Shown piece by piece: positions 1 through 12,595 of a stretch of DNA of 64,000 nucleotides. The position numbers and the translations under genes are program-made. Each line of letters begins with the position of its first letter. Positions within the stretch are counted from its first letter, which is position 1. The notes beneath the pieces were generated by a model. That model saw only the letters and a program-made list of their open reading frames with translations, was not told the origin of the DNA and did no database searches. Source of the DNA: Aphrophora alni (taxonomy: Eukaryota; Arthropoda; Insecta; Hemiptera; Aphrophoridae); contig OY740774.1 of assembly GCA_963513935.1 (NCBI GenBank), forward strand, positions 27,671,949-27,735,948, given 5' to 3'.

Positions 1-2100
1 CGGCATTAGTAATGGCTCACTTCACCAACTAAAAAACACGTATTTGGCCATTCAACGTTACGCCCACTTAAAATTGTCCCATCGCAATAAATAAAATACC
101 GTTGGAAAGCTAATGTTCCGTAGATGCATATCATGCAAAAAAAATACCACAAAACGTTATAAATAATATTCCAAAAATTGGCGAAGTTCGCATATTTTTG
201 ATGCGAAACGTCCAAGTTTTACGTTAACAAGTTTTAAACAAAACATTCGTCTTGTTTGTCAATTATTCCTATTTCGAAATTTCAATCTGTCACATCGGAA
301 ATAACACTGCTTGATAGATCGCGTCTTTCTCTTCAAAACGGTGTTTTTCAAATGTTTCCAACTAGTATAGTTTTTATTATATAAAAATTAAACCAAATCA
401 AGAGTTTTAACGCTATTTTACACGCTAAAAATTACATTTTTTGCAATTCAACTTTTATCCTAGTAGATATTATATTATTGAAATGTATTCTATACCATTG
501 AAAAGGTAATCTTTCAATGTTTCATAACCAGGTTTAGAAAAAATTAAGCTGCGTAAAATATAATAACACGACTTGACTGAAGTTGACGTTAATAACGCCA
601 GGTTGCGACATTTTGCCGCGGCGAGTTTTATATAAAAAATATCACCTATATGTTCATATATTTTTTCGAAATGGTAAAACTTGTCCAAATGTACAAGTTG
701 ACAATATTATATAGTATTTTTCTTCCTCTTTCAAACTATGAAGACGAAATCATCCTAAGTTTTATAGTTTACGAGTTATATACAGTCTACGATGTGGCTT
801 ACTGAATATTTTGATCCTACTCTTGACTTGGAGTATTTAGACGCTATTCTATATTTCTACATTGACGTCATAGATTTTAGTGTTTTATTTTACATCATTC
901 TAAAGATGAGGTTTCAATCTTTAATTTTGTGTATGTTACAAACTTGTGCATTGAAAATTAAGGTTTTGTTTTGATCCTGGAACATACGCAGTGGTGCGAT
1001 GTAAATACTGTAATAACAAATGACTTAGTGCATATAGTTTGAGAATACATATTTATTTTATTTTGAAGGTTTGTTTATACAAATTGTATATATTTTGTAT
1101 ACAAGTTACAATATATGTGTTTTTATATCTAAAGATTATGTTTTTAGTGAATTTCTAGTTTGTGAAAGGTTTATATTTGTCATAACCTAAAAGGAAAATG
1201 GTAAATCTAGGCTATATGCAAATTGTCTTATATTTAGTGTTTTATATGAGTATACAAGTGAATATGTGTGTTATTCTTTGTAAAGTATATTGTCTTAGTA
1301 AAATCTAATGATTTTGTCTAAGGCCTAGCTTTAGGAAGTTACTAATTACGCCTAAATGTCAAGAGTTCAAACCTAACCTCAAGCGTCAGAATACAAATTT
1401 TTGAAAAATCGTCATTTTTATTTAGGAAATGTAACATATTATTATTTTTTTCCCCTAAATATATTCACAAATGTATTAGAAATCTCAACAAATGGTCGAA
1501 AAAATTGCAAAAAATGTATTAGTATGTTTTTGATCACCATTTCTATGAAATTTCTGCTCTGTTACTCTTAGATTTTTTGGTATTTGACCAAAAAACTCCA
1601 AATTTGATACATCTAACTTTTTTTTCATTACACACCTACATTCTATGCACCTTTCTGGACATAATGATATATAGAAGTTCTGTATAAAATATATTTTACT
1701 ATTTTTAATGTTTTTTTAAAAAAATAAAGAGAATATTCAGTTTTTACGTAAAATATTTTTTTACATTTATAAAATATAACAAATTTATATATATTTTTTC
1801 CTAAATATATTCACAAATAATACACAAAAATTGTGTATATCTTAGAAATAGGTAGTAAGCTATTGATTTTGGGTGATACAGGTATTTCTGAAAATTAGTT
1901 AATATCATTTTTGACATCTAACATACTTACTCCAAAACCGTTTCAAAAATTTATTTTTTTATTACATAGATAAATTCTATGCATCTTTCTGAGAAAAATG
2001 ATATCTTATAAGTTAGGTTTTGTATACAAATAATATATTTTATTAATTTTTAAACGAACGAAGAATTTTTAAGGCACATTAACATGCGCCAGTTGGAAGG
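1..2100 (+). mobile_element. piggyBac-type non-autonomous element, copy A (left end cut by window)
   Basis: Positions 1-700 match the reverse complement of 32400-32935, and 1850-2100 match the reverse complement of 31231-31480. The two regions therefore hold inverted copies of one family. Copy A ends ..GGAAGG at 2100 followed by TTAA (2101-2104), the target site of piggyBac elements. Copy B shows both TTAA flanks. Copy A is longer than copy B and has extra AT-rich internal sequence (about 750-1450). The short open frames inside it look like chance. No transposase was seen. Confidence 0.7.
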
Positions 2101-2104
2101 TTAA

Positions 2105-4735
2105 GTTTAAAACATACTTTTTTTAAGATCGAATTTTTACAACAGAATTACTTTTGCTAGAAAAACATTGAAGTCTTATGGAGAAATAGATGTTGAATTT
2201 CTTAAAATAAAAGTAGAAAACAAAACTTTTCGTAAACAAATTTATATAGGCTGATACGTATGCTAGTAACAAATTATTTGGCCGTTACGTTTTTTTACTT
2301 AACGTGCTGGTTCTCGGTGAGGAAAACATAAACTATACCCGCCCCATGTTAAACTGGGGATCAGAGCCGGGAGAGGTTGGGTTGACTCCAGCCAGCCGCC
2401 TCTTAATTTAGTTTGTCAGTAACTTGTAAATGATCAGTAGAGGTCGAAATGAGTAGTAGTGATAATAAACTTATTTGAGGAGTGTAACAGTGACTGTTTT
2501 TTTTTTTTTTTTTTCCCCCTCAAAAAGTATTACTTTTATTTATTCATTTTTAAAATGTGGCTATTATTATATTGTTCCAAAATATGGATGACAAAAATTG
2601 ATTTAAACGTACGTGAAGTTTAAAATTTAAGACAGAGAATATGAAACATACAAGATTGTCTAAATCTTGAATGCTCTTCAACTGACTTTCCATATCATTT
2701 TAAATGTAAAAACTTTTGTAAATTCATAAACTTTTGTTTTAACTAAAGGTTATTGAATGATTACAACAGCTTTAGCAACAGTTTTCTCAAAATGAAAATA
2801 AAACCTTATACATATTTTTGTTTTTTACTATCAACCAACACAAAAATCGTAAAACTTGTTTGCAGACATTTGGAAAAAGCCACTCAAAAATAAACCTATC
2901 AACGCAAAATGACGAGACTTGGCAGATGGATTCCAAACAGTGTTTTTTAGTAAATAACAATATTAATAAAATGTTAAATTTATTTTAAAAAATTGCAAAT
3001 TGTTAACAGAATATAAATGATTTATTATTCTTTAAAATTCATTAAACTCATTTGTTGGTTAAACATCATTTAGCAATATCAATTTAACACAAAAGATCTT
3101 AAAAAATCTAACATAAAATTGATACATACATAAAATTAATGACAAGAAAAAATACATATATATAGAATTCATGAATATTTCAGAGTCTTTTCTCGGGGTA
3201 ATGATTGTGGGGAATAATAAGAGTCTATATCAATGCACAAAGTCTCTTTATCTCGGGGTATCGGGTTGGTGCTGACTTTTATCAAGGAAGTCAGGGACTT
3301 GTTAATATTAACATAATTAATCATAAATTAAATAATAAGGAATATTTTTTGTTTAATGAAGATGAAAAGATGATTGTTGATTATACAGCAGTTATTCTGT
3401 ACTTTTGGTACATATTATATAAAAATTGTTTCTACGTTTTATATTTTTCTTTCACACTAAACTTGTGAATATTTAGTTCTTTTTTAATAATGCCTCATAG
3501 GCTCAATAGTTTAAAAGAAATGAGATAATATTATAATGATAAATTGAACGATCTCACCAGGTTGGATTATACAGCAGTTATAAAATGATTGATATTTAAT
3601 CTATCTTGGGGTAGATTTTCAAACTTTTTATTTTTACTAAACACTGATCTTCTAGGCTTCTTCTCAGCCACTTTTAGAAAATTAAAACAATATTTTTATA
3701 TTTAAAAAAATCTTCAGGCAGGAGCCAAGCTTAAATAGGTATTGCCTCTATGAGTTCCTGACTGACAACTGAAAATCCATTGTTAGGCACTACAGAGATT
3801 CACTTTCTTTTCAGATCATGTTTTGGATTTGTAGCACAAATGAAATGTATATGGCCCTAATTTACAAGACAAGAAGTTGTTAATAACTTCATTAATAATT
3901 ACTGACTCTACTTTTAATAAAATTTAATGTTGAAGACATGCTTTAGGGATCCAAATAACTTCTTTTTTTTATTTAAAACTATCTTACAACTAAATACAAT
4001 TTTATCTTGGTCATAATCTAAAGTTGGTTAAAATTCCCGCTTCTATTATTTTTAAACTATTTTGGTCACGTGACAGGAACGTTCTAAAATATGTGTCCAT
4101 TACAGATCTAAGCGGCCATCTTTGAATTCCGAACTTTTGTCGTATTTATGCATATACCTAATTATTCTGAGGTTTTCAATATGAATTCAGGTGACAAATT
4201 TTATGTAGAAGTATCTGTTTCTTCCATAGGCCAAGTTTATTTGGTCGTAGCTATCATGGTTTTATTGCTATTTCAATTTCTCTGACGCTATTATTCTAAC
4301 GCGGTCATTTCTGTGTTGAATAATTTTGCTTCTAAAAGTTTCATTTTCTATTCTTTTCGACTTTCTACTGCCGTTTTGTTACTTTTATGGGATAACTGAG
4401 ATGTTTAGGCCTTTAATTTATATGGTCTAGGCTTAGGTTAAATGTAGTGGTATTAAGTTATTTCTCATATTCGGTCGGGAATTTGTTAATTTAGGCCTGC
4501 TTAATTTATAACATAGTTCGCGAGTCTGCCGCTAGGTGTTGTCGTATTCAAACATTTCTGATATAAAATGATTTATTTAAAACTTTATATTTATATAATT
4601 TTGACTTGTTTCAGTAACACAGCACATTGTTCAACTATGTTCACTTTGTGCACTATATTCAAATTTCAACTATTTTTGCAGAGCCTCTCGTAAACCAATT
4701 TTCTTATCCTAAAAGTTATGTGATACAAAAATTAC
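2105..4735. other. THOC2 intron 8 (partial), mostly unrecognised
   Basis: AT-rich intron DNA. At 2290-2512 there is a G+C-richer stretch (contains GGGGATCAGAGCCGGGAGAG) ending near a run of about 20 T (2494-2513), which could be a SINE-like insert. At 4080-4560 there is another slightly G+C-richer stretch with CACGTG and GCGGCCATCTTTG and a small open frame at 4181-4285. No further THOC2 exon was seen. Confidence 0.4.
4181..4285 (+). CDS. possible 34-aa membrane micropeptide
   Basis: The frame begins MNSGDKFYVEVSVSSIGQ and continues into a hydrophobic segment, VYLVVAIMVLLLFQFL, that would be one membrane helix. It then stops. It lies about 70 bp downstream of a GCGGCCATCTTTG element that resembles a YY1-type initiator motif. 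It is antisense to THOC2 intron 8. A frame this short can occur by chance, and there is no comparative support here. The function is not known. Confidence 0.2.
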   Translation: MNSGDKFYVEVSVSSIGQVYLVVAIMVLLLFQFL

Positions 4736-4882
4736 CTTCTCAAAGTCTTCTTCTTTTTCCTCAGGTTGTTCTTCTTTTTCCTTCTCTTTAATTGATACAA
4801 CATTCAGTTTACGAACATATTCTTTGGCATCCTTCATTTCCTTCTCCCAATCTTTTATAATAAATTTATCATCTGGGCTGAG
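4736..4882 (-). CDS. THOC2: THOC2 exon 8 (last exon inside the window)
   Basis: A 147-bp exon (49 codons) with a TTTTACAG acceptor and a GTAATT donor. It encodes LSPDDKFIIKDWEKEMKDAK, then YVRKLNVV and a Lys/Glu-rich tail. It matches the vertebrate segment that follows LDDLYVHLLP. The next exon was not found between 1 and 4735, so it must lie beyond the left edge or be too diverged to see. Confidence 0.9.
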
Positions 4883-5350
4883 CTGTAAAACAAATGGATA
4901 GTTAAGATATGTTTTGCAAATCTAGTATATATTTATAAAATATAAAACAATGTCAGTAATACTAAAAAATACTCATCATGAATCTCACATGAACATCACT
5001 CATTTCATGATCAGATATGATATTTTTCAATAGAAAACTTTGGTTATTATTAATATTAAATGCAAATCACAAGGCTGCGCAATACCAGTTATAATAGGTT
5101 CATTTAGAACCTAGGATAGACCTATAACTCTTTCAAACAATTCCATTTTGAAATTTTTTGACATTAAAAAAAAATCATATTGAACTATTAGTAAAACTAT
5201 TAAATTTATATCAAAGAGAAGTCCCATAGCATATGTTAATGTGAGGTTTCACTAATGTAAAACTTCACATTTTTGGATCCCTAAGTTGAGTTAGTACTTG
5301 CTTCAAAATATGACGTAATCGAGATATAACGTCGGGAAGCTTGCGTCATC

Positions 5351-5585
5351 TCTCGTATTGCAATCGTATATTTGAAGCCTCGTATGGCCAGACAACATGT
5401 TCCAGAATTGGTCAATGTTATAGAATCGTGCGAAAATTATTTTTATAAATGGAAAATGTTAAATATTGTACTATTACTAATAAAAAACCATAAATTAAAT
5501 AAATAAACATTGTAAATTTTAATAGTTTAAGTTAAATAATAATTCCCAAAACTAAAACATGAAATTCAGTGCAGATATTTCTACT
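5351..5585 (+). repeat. dispersed repeat, copy 1
   Basis: About 230 bp that match 28531-28770 in the same orientation, beginning CTCTCGTATTGCAATCGTAT here and CTCTCATATTGCGATCGTAT there. They share TATTTGAAG, TTCC.GAATTGGT and ATGTTATAGAATCG. The copies have diverged by many substitutions and small indels. No coding frame or clear ends were seen, so the class is unknown. Confidence 0.6.
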
Positions 5586-5892
5586 TTAAGATATTTCTAC
5601 TTGACCTTAGTAGTAACCTAACGGAACAAATTTCACTTGGCATTCAGAGCAGTTTACTAAATAAGATAATCGATTATTCAATCGATATTTTGTAACCGAT
5701 CTTTACAGAATGTTGTAGAGGAGATTTCATTCTACAAGTTGGTATTACTTGATATATCCTACAGTTCCTTTCAAGATCTTTTTTTTAACTCGGAATATAG
5801 CCAAGTTTTTGACATAAATTGACACGGAAAGGCGTGGCGCTTTGTTTTGGGATTATATATTTCTGTTTGTGTATATATATAACACGCATCTC

Positions 5893-6017
5893 TCTACGCA
5901 TCTTTCTGAGAAAAATGATGTCTTATAAGTTAGGTTTTGTATAAAAATAATACTTTTTATTAATTTTTTAAGAAAACAAAACTTTTACAAAACCTTTAAC
6001 ATAGGCCGATTACAGGG
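5893..6017 (+). repeat. piggyBac-type family, end fragment (copy C)
   Basis: The sequence CTACGCATCTTTCTGAGAAA and the following 100 bp match the right end of copy A (about 1975-2100) and the left end of copy B in reverse. It ends ..CAGGG followed by TTAA at 6018-6021, the expected piggyBac junction. The remainder of the element is missing. Confidence 0.6.
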
Positions 6018-7066
6018 TTAATAACAAATCAATTAGAAACACTTTAATTCAGGTTAGGGGAGATGAGCTTAAAGGACAGCCTTTAAAATAGTTTTAGTAA
6101 CAGAAAGAGAGATTATAAGTAGTAAATAAATATTATAAAAAAATTAAGAGGTGATTATTGTAATGATAGAACTTATTTGAAATAAAGAAATTAAAAAATT
6201 TATAACTAGATAAATCGAGAAGAAGTGACATCAGAGGCGGAGAAAACATAGTTCACAAGAAATTCAATGGAGATTGCATATTTGAAAACTGATTTGTAAT
6301 TTGAGGCCAAATTAAATATGTTAGGCAATTTAGAAAAAATAAGATACAAATTATGTGATTAGGAATTTAAAATAGAAAAGTATGAATAGAATAAGTTAAA
6401 AAATAAACGAGATTGTAAGAACCTGGAAGGAAATAGTAATAGAAGATAATATTTTGGTTAAATGAGGATGAAAACGTTTTGTTTTGAAATTTGTATTGAA
6501 AAACCGTGGAGAATTAAAAAATGAAAAAGGGGGAGATTTTTAGAGAGGTTAAGACTGTTGAGATGGAGAGAAGCTTGAACATTGTTAGAAGACAGATGTA
6601 TTTTGATATTGTAAAATGAAAAGTTTTTTATATATTTGAAGTCTTAATATCTTAGAGTTATGCAAATTTTAAAAGTCACTTATCTAAACTCTGATAAAGA
6701 GAGAGAGTTATTATTATTTTTGTTATCATTGTATTCTAATTGCATACCTGTATTTTAAAACAAAAAGAAAAGGTAAACCTAAACAAAATATTAATTGTAA
6801 TTTATAAATTAATCTTGTCTATTTATATCACTAAAAAATTTACAGCTCAAAGGCGTGGCAAGCAAAATAAAAATAAAATCATGAATAATAATAAGAACAA
6901 GTTTGGTAAAGAAACGTTACAATGTCTTTTTATGACAGTTGACATGTATCTTTAGTACTCAAAGACATCAAAAATGTAAATACTTCGGAAATTTAATACT
7001 GATGGCTCTCTAACAGTCTACCTACAAGATTCCATTTCACACAAACCAGCAACAAGTTTCATAAAA

Positions 7067-7175
7067 TAAAGACTCCTAGCACTTGAATATCTTAATAGGA
7101 AGAGGGTCGGTCAAGAGAATCCTAACAGGAAAGATGAAAGAGAGGAGGATCTCTACTTCAGGATTGTTATATCTG
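7067..7175 (-). repeat. five-copy dispersed unit, copy 1
   Basis: On the minus strand this reads GATCCTCCTCTCTTTCATCT, then TCTCTTGACC and TATTCAAGTGCTAGGAGTCT. It is the same unit as at 12259, 12450, 19330 and 19585. Class unknown. Confidence 0.55.
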
Positions 7176-7394
7176 TACTCACTACAAGATCTCTAAGGAG
7201 ACTTATTACCATTAGACTTTAAATAGTTAAAGTTAATATTAGAACATTTGTCAACTTTTCATTTTATTCTAAAGTGAATAAAGATTGAGAGTTCAATGAA
7301 CATTTAATAACCACTTACTAAGTCACTAATTGAAAACAAATTTCCTGTCTTAGCATTGTACTACAGACCATAACATTGCTATTATACTATAATG

Positions 7395-8342
7395 TTTAGA
7401 TTTTATATGGATAGGAGATATAGGGCTACCTTGAAAAATGGTCTTTAGTATTACTAGTAGTACACTAGGTTGGTCCCTATGTACTATTAGGTAAAACTAA
7501 GGACCATTTTCCAGGGTAAGCCTGTCTCTTATCTATACAAAATATAAACATAATAGGCTATGTGTCTTATTAAACTTTAACTTATTATACTATAAGGTAA
7601 GAGTTTAATAGGGCACATAGCCTATTAGATTAGATTTTGTATGGATAGGAGACACAGGCTTCCCTAGGAAAATGGTCCTTGGTATTACCTAATAGTATAC
7701 AAGTAATAAAACACACACACAAATACTAAAGTTATGAAATATTTTGTAAACACTATTTACTTTCTCAATCAAACTTGAGTATTCTTTTTATACTCTGCTG
7801 TGTACTATTAGGTAATACCAATGACTACATAAATACTATAAGACACGACATAGGATAGGGAAATAGTCTACGCTTTACGGGTGCTGTTCGTCACAAGTTT
7901 GACACACAGCTATCAGACAGCGCTAGCAGCAGGTGCTTGACTGTACGCATCCCACTTGGTTGAGACTGTACAACTGTTGACCTCTCTCTCACAAACCTTC
8001 TCACTTACTTCCGCCAGCATAGTCAGTGTTGTTAGTTCGTGCGCTGAGATAAGCGATTCTCGACCTTCCCTCGCATCTCTGGTCCCATATGTGGCATCAG
8101 TGCGTTTTCTCTTACCCGCCTGAAACATTGTTTGACCGTAGAGCCACCTAGCGCCAGTCACATCAACTTCAGATTCTCTAGCAGAGCGACAGCTCCACAC
8201 CCTAGCGGGTATTGGTCAACTCAAGAATAAGCGTAGAATATTTAACATGGCCATGTCGTGTCTTATAGTATTTATGTAGTCATTGGTAATACCAATGACC
8301 ACTTTCCAAGGGTGTCTCCTATCCATACAAAATCTAATCTAG
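7395..8342. repeat. cluster of palindromes with a nested MITE
   Basis: At least three inverted pairs lie side by side. The first is 7397-7460 with 7483-7545, the second 7548-7582 with 7592-7627, and the third 7625-7700 with 7797-8342. The arms share TATGGATAGGAGA and AAAATGGTC. The right arm of the third pair is split by the 469-bp MITE at 7818-8286, and joining its flanks restores the match to the left arm. These are probably related foldback MITEs inserted into or duplicated beside each other. Confidence 0.65.
7818..8286. mobile_element. MITE with 5-bp TSD, copy 1
   Basis: A 469-bp element with inverted ends starting CCAATGACTACATAAATACT, at least 30 bp long, flanked by TAATA on both sides (7813-7817 and 8287-8291). 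A near-identical copy is at 48562-49019 with a different flank, CGATA. The inside is G+C-richer than its surroundings. The minus-strand open frame inside (about 95 aa) is not similar to any transposase I know. The superfamily is unassigned: a 5-bp TSD would fit Transib, but the CACNNTG end is absent. Confidence 0.75.
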
Positions 8343-10651
8343 TTATACTATAAGCAACTCTGACAACAATAAATGTTCTAACGAACCACTTACATGTGGC
8401 TTGATATAAATAGATTTCAAGTATATTTTTTCTTGATGTTTTTAACAGCAAAATGTAGCTTAATAGCCTTTTGGAAACTAGAATCTAATGTTTTACATAT
8501 TTAATTCGGTTGTCTTTAATAATTTTATTTTGTTTCAGTTCAAATGTGCAAGGAATAGGCAAGGGTTTTTCTCCGATAATAGTTTAAAAAAAAGAAAATA
8601 AAGTCATAATGTGATGTAAAAATCCTTAAAGAACAAAAATGTACTACATGCCCAATTAATTACTCATAACTTTGTTATTTTTCGGTACCTATACTCGTAT
8701 GTAACATCGGTCTACACTATGTGTCAAATAATATAAAAACATAAAACAAAAAATTCTAGTTGATAACAAGTATATACTACATGATAGAAATGTACATTTA
8801 CATTATAACTTATTTTATTGTTAACAGTGAACAATTAAACTTTTTTTCCCCTTGAACGCTAGGTACATTTTGCTATTACATTGACAATAATATCACTTCA
8901 ACAAAAATAATGCAAGCAAAGAAACTATATCCAAAACAATAATTTGTCATGATCTCTCAAAATTGTCGCTATATACCTATATTTAGGCGAGGGAAAAAAT
9001 TTTTATTATAGAGTTGTTTCCTGAAGTATGTCTGTAAGGGTATGGAGTTAATTCTTTGTACTTTAAGAGTTTTTCTAATAAAATCAAGTTACTTGCATTC
9101 GTAAGTCTGCGTTCTTACAAATTTATCGTTAAGTTTACAATTATATTTAACCTGAAGGGCAGGGTATTAGACTCGCTCGTACTTACAGTTATTCCTACAA
9201 CGTGGTACAGATTAACACAAATTAGTCTAGCCAGACATTCTTAGTAAAACAGAAATCTCCTTTTTTATTTTATTAAAAAACAGAGACATTATTATTTAAA
9301 TAAAAATATTATTAACATTTATCATTCAACTATATGAAATACTAGAATTATTAACATGTGCAAATTATTGTTACTATTAATGTTCAAAATTAAAGTTCTT
9401 ATTAATGTTCCAAATTAAACCAATGATGTTACATTTTATGTTTTTTCACTCTACTCACGAGTTACCATGTCCATATACTTTAAGTTGTTCTAAACTTCAC
9501 AACTAACGGAGATTTTCCATCTTAGACTGCAAGCGAGTCTGTCCAGCAGTTTTTGATACGACTGCTAGGTGTAGAATCCTGACAAAGACTGACTAAGCCA
9601 CGTTTTCCTCCAGACGCTAGGCAAAGCTAACGCTCAGGCTCATGGGAAGTTTCTCCCAAGGGTTCAACTTCCTACATGAACGGACTTGTGCAACGTCTGA
9701 TAATTTGATCTGGCGCGCACAGTTCAAAATTTAAACTTTCAATGTTTTACATTGTTTTAACTGTCTATTAACAATCATTAGGTTATCACTGTTCATTTGA
9801 ATGTTGTTTAGGAACACTTAACAGTTACTTATTTTCATATAATGTTTCTTTTCTATTATTATTCTATATATTATTAATATTAATACTAACATTTATTGTT
9901 TTATTATATTTTATTGGTTGGAAGATGTCCCATGCTTACATGTCTTATAGAAGATAAGTTAGGATAGAAGAGTCTCCTTGCAAAATGTCAAAAGATTGAA
10001 ATTAAACTTATAATAACGCAGTGGTCAAGGCTAATGTTTTGGAATTTATTCCTAAACTATAATTTTCTTGTACTTAGAATTTGGCACATTTGTTTGGCCC
10101 ATTTACATTATACCACAATTTGAATGAAATTAGGAAAGATGAATTTGTCAAATTAGAACTTTATAACGCTCCAAGAATTTTTTTTTTTTTTGGCTACTTA
10201 CCAGTATCTCCCTAATCAACATTTTTGAAGAGATGGCCAGTAACACATTTTGTTTGGGTCCTTAAAAGCTACAATTTAGGAAAATTCCATAAAAATTGTT
10301 AAGAAGTGATTCTGCAAAAATCAGTGTTCTATATGAAAAAAAATTTTTTTTGAGATGTGATCAATAACATGAACCAAATTTGATTTAAATTGGTGAACCC
10401 GTTTGGGTTGTATAACACTTTAAGATAGACAAACCCACAAAAAAAACTTGATGATTGTTCGATCCATCAGATAATTTTCTTCATGCGAGAATGAAAATTT
10501 CTAGCTGAATCAAGAAAAATACATTTAATAAATTAATCGTTCTCATCAATGAGATCGAAACAACTTTGAGTTTTTTCACATTGATTATCTCGATTTTTGG
10601 GATCTGGTACAAATACAATAAATGAAAAGTATTAAATAGAGAATAACATAC

Positions 10652-10908
10652 CCAATTATATATTTCATCCAGGTTAATCACACTGTGCTGTAACATTGTT
10701 GCTGTGAGAACAAACAAAGTCTTAGGTGTAGGCTGCTCAAGACTATTCTGGTAGAAAGAAAATTTGAATCCCAACACTTCAGACAGGATCTTTGGATCTG
10801 GCATGTAAGCCCTTATTAACGGAATGAAGAAATCTGTTAGTTCAGGACGCTTTTCAAATGAATCCAAAATAACATCCAAAACACGATTAGGATCTAGGTT
10901 GAAACACC
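10652..10908 (-). CDS. THOC2: THOC2 exon 7
   Basis: A 257-bp exon, the longest here, with a TTCTAG acceptor and a TGG|GTATGT donor. It encodes CFNLDPNRVLDVILDSFE, a RPELTDFFIPLIRAYM segment, LGFKFSFYQ, and a C-terminal LLQHSVINLDEIYNW-like stretch (TMLQHSVINLDEIYNW). These motifs identify the gene. Translation past the donor gives a non-conserved tail in the raw frame, which is intron. Confidence 0.95.
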
Positions 10909-10935
10909 CTAGAACAGATAAAAATAAATATAATA

Positions 10936-10937
10936 CA

Positions 10938-10979
<42 letters not shown>
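10936..10979. repeat. (AT)n microsatellite
   Basis: A pure run of AT dinucleotides of about 40 bp, 30 bp upstream of THOC2 exon 7 on the minus strand. Confidence 0.95.
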
Positions 10980-10982
<3 letters not shown>

Positions 10983-11479
10983 GCTTGTGTTCCCAAAATT
11001 TAGGGGGTGGGGGTATCCTTGGGTCAAAATAAAGGAAAAGTTTCCTATTAACATATCTCCAAAAACGCTTTATTATTCATCAATTCCCATTTTATTTTTA
11101 TTTTTACAAAAAAAAAACAAACAACTTTGGAAAAAGTTAAGATATTGAGTTCAGAATTAATTGGTATACACATTTGTTTTTTTGCTTCATTTTACAAGCA
11201 CACCGAAAACAAAGATTTTATATCACATATTTTCAAAATGACTGCTGTTTAAAATTTGTAATGTTCAATATCTCGAAAACAGTTAACTTTAAAAAAAAAT
11301 ATACAAAACACAAAAATATTTCCTTCGTTCGTGAAGACAAAACATTAATTTTTTTTTTTGAAAGGACAACAGAGTTATTGATAAAAAACTAAAAACATAA
11401 TTTTTAGACAATTGTCTGTAGCACCCATAACTATAAGATATCATCAAATGTCCAATGGCGATATTCACAATAAGGAAAA

Positions 11480-11640
11480 CAAAAAACAAAACTAAGACTG
11501 TAATAAATCCAGTTAAGTTCATTATTAGTATTTAAACATTAGTTTAGCTGTAAACCCCCTAAGGATGATGTACATCATCAAAATGTACATATAAACATAA
11601 CTGGATGTATTACAGTCTTAGTGTTCTTACTTGTTTTTGT
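11480..11640. repeat. hairpin-forming inverted repeat
   Basis: The arm 11480-11515, with ACTAAGACTGTAATAAATCC, is matched in inverse by 11599-11640. The loop of about 80 bp contains GATGATGTACATCATC, itself palindromic. It is probably a small MITE. Confidence 0.6.
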
Positions 11641-12258
11641 GGTTTGAAGAATCCTTGATTTCATTGTTTAAGATATCAGTTATTTCTTATTTTGATTGGA
11701 TTGTGTTCCACCTTATGAATAAAAAAGGTATTGTATTAGTATGTATTTATATATCATATATCTCAAATTGAAGAACATCTAACATTTATTTGTAAGATGA
11801 TCAAATGTTAAAAAAAACAATGTGCGTAGGTCTAATAACACAGCAATTGATTATTTGAATAACAAGTGTTGTGATTAGCTTTCTCAAAGAACCTATCGAA
11901 ATTACTGTATTTTACTAATCACTGTGTCTTAATTTTATTTTATAATAGTCTACTAATTTTCATGTACATCTGGACAAGTAATTTTCATATTGATACTAGT
12001 GCTGAAATGGCATGTTGCAATGGTCATGAAACTAGAAGGTTATACCAAAAGAAATTTCCTAATGGATTGTGCCCATGACACAAAAAAAATTCTGTGATTC
12101 ATAGTCACCGCAGTGAATCTGAAAAACATTTTTCAATACCATGTTCAACGAGTGCAATCTCTTTTACTAGATGATTTTTCTTGTTGAGTAGAATTATGTC
12201 AAAAGTTTCTAAAGAAATGTAAATAGCCAAACATCTTGTTTAAAATTTTATTTCTCAA

Positions 12259-12425
12259 GGGAGCCTGGATGGATTTACACATTTTTTAAATGTACTCTTG
12301 GGTTAGAACCCTCTCTCACCTTTCCTATCAGATCTCTCTTGATCAACTCTTGTTCTTTTCCAACCCTGATACTATTAGAGTATTCAAGGGCTAGGTGGTC
12401 TTTATTCTGAACTTCCCTTCAATGA
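12259..12425 (+). repeat. five-copy dispersed unit, copy 2
   Basis: A unit with GAGCCTGGATGG, TTGGGTTAGAACCC, CTATCAGATCTCTCTTGA and CTGATACTATTAGAGTATTC. It is followed about 25 bp later by copy 3. It sits in the loop of the foldback at 11700-12955. Confidence 0.6.
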
Positions 12426-12449
12426 TTTACTATTTTTAAGTTTAGGTGT

Positions 12450-12595
12450 GGCTAACCTAAGAACCTAGCTTAATCCTCACCTTTTTCATTTACTCTTAGG
12501 TTAAATCCCTATCTTCCATCTATCCTATCAGATCTCTCTTGAACAACCCTTGTTGTCCTCTTCCAAGCCTGACACTATTATTGTAACATGCAAGT
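12450..12595 (+). repeat. five-copy dispersed unit, copy 3
   Basis: The tandem partner of copy 2, with AGAACCTAGCTT, CTATCAGATCTCTCTTGA and CTGACACTATTA. It is cut short after the CTATTA block. Confidence 0.55.

Larger units (their letters stand above)
4883..10651. other. THOC2 intron 7: repeats and unrecognised AT-rich DNA
   Basis: It contains a dispersed repeat (5351-5585), a piggyBac-type end fragment (5893-6017), a minus copy of the five-copy unit (7067-7175), a palindrome cluster with a nested MITE (7395-8342), and a G+C-richer stretch at 9490-9720 that I cannot classify. The rest (6020-7060, 8345-9480, 9725-10650) shows no gene-like signal. Confidence 0.6.

Noticed and set aside
2290..2512. 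G+C-richer piece before a T-run as a tRNA or coding exon
   Set aside because: No cloverleaf or splice-consistent frame could be built. A SINE remains possible but unproven.
7913..8200. Minus-strand 95-aa open frame inside the MITE
   Set aside because: A shorter, altered version is in the second MITE copy. The frame is a by-product of the G+C-richer repeat and resembles no transposase.
9490..9720. G+C-richer stretch as an exon or RNA gene
   Set aside because: No open frame with splice sites and no recognised RNA fold. Left unclassified.
10481..10651. Extension of the THOC2 exon 7 frame beyond 10652
   Set aside because: A GTATGT donor follows TGG, and exon 8 continues the conserved protein, so this extension is intron.
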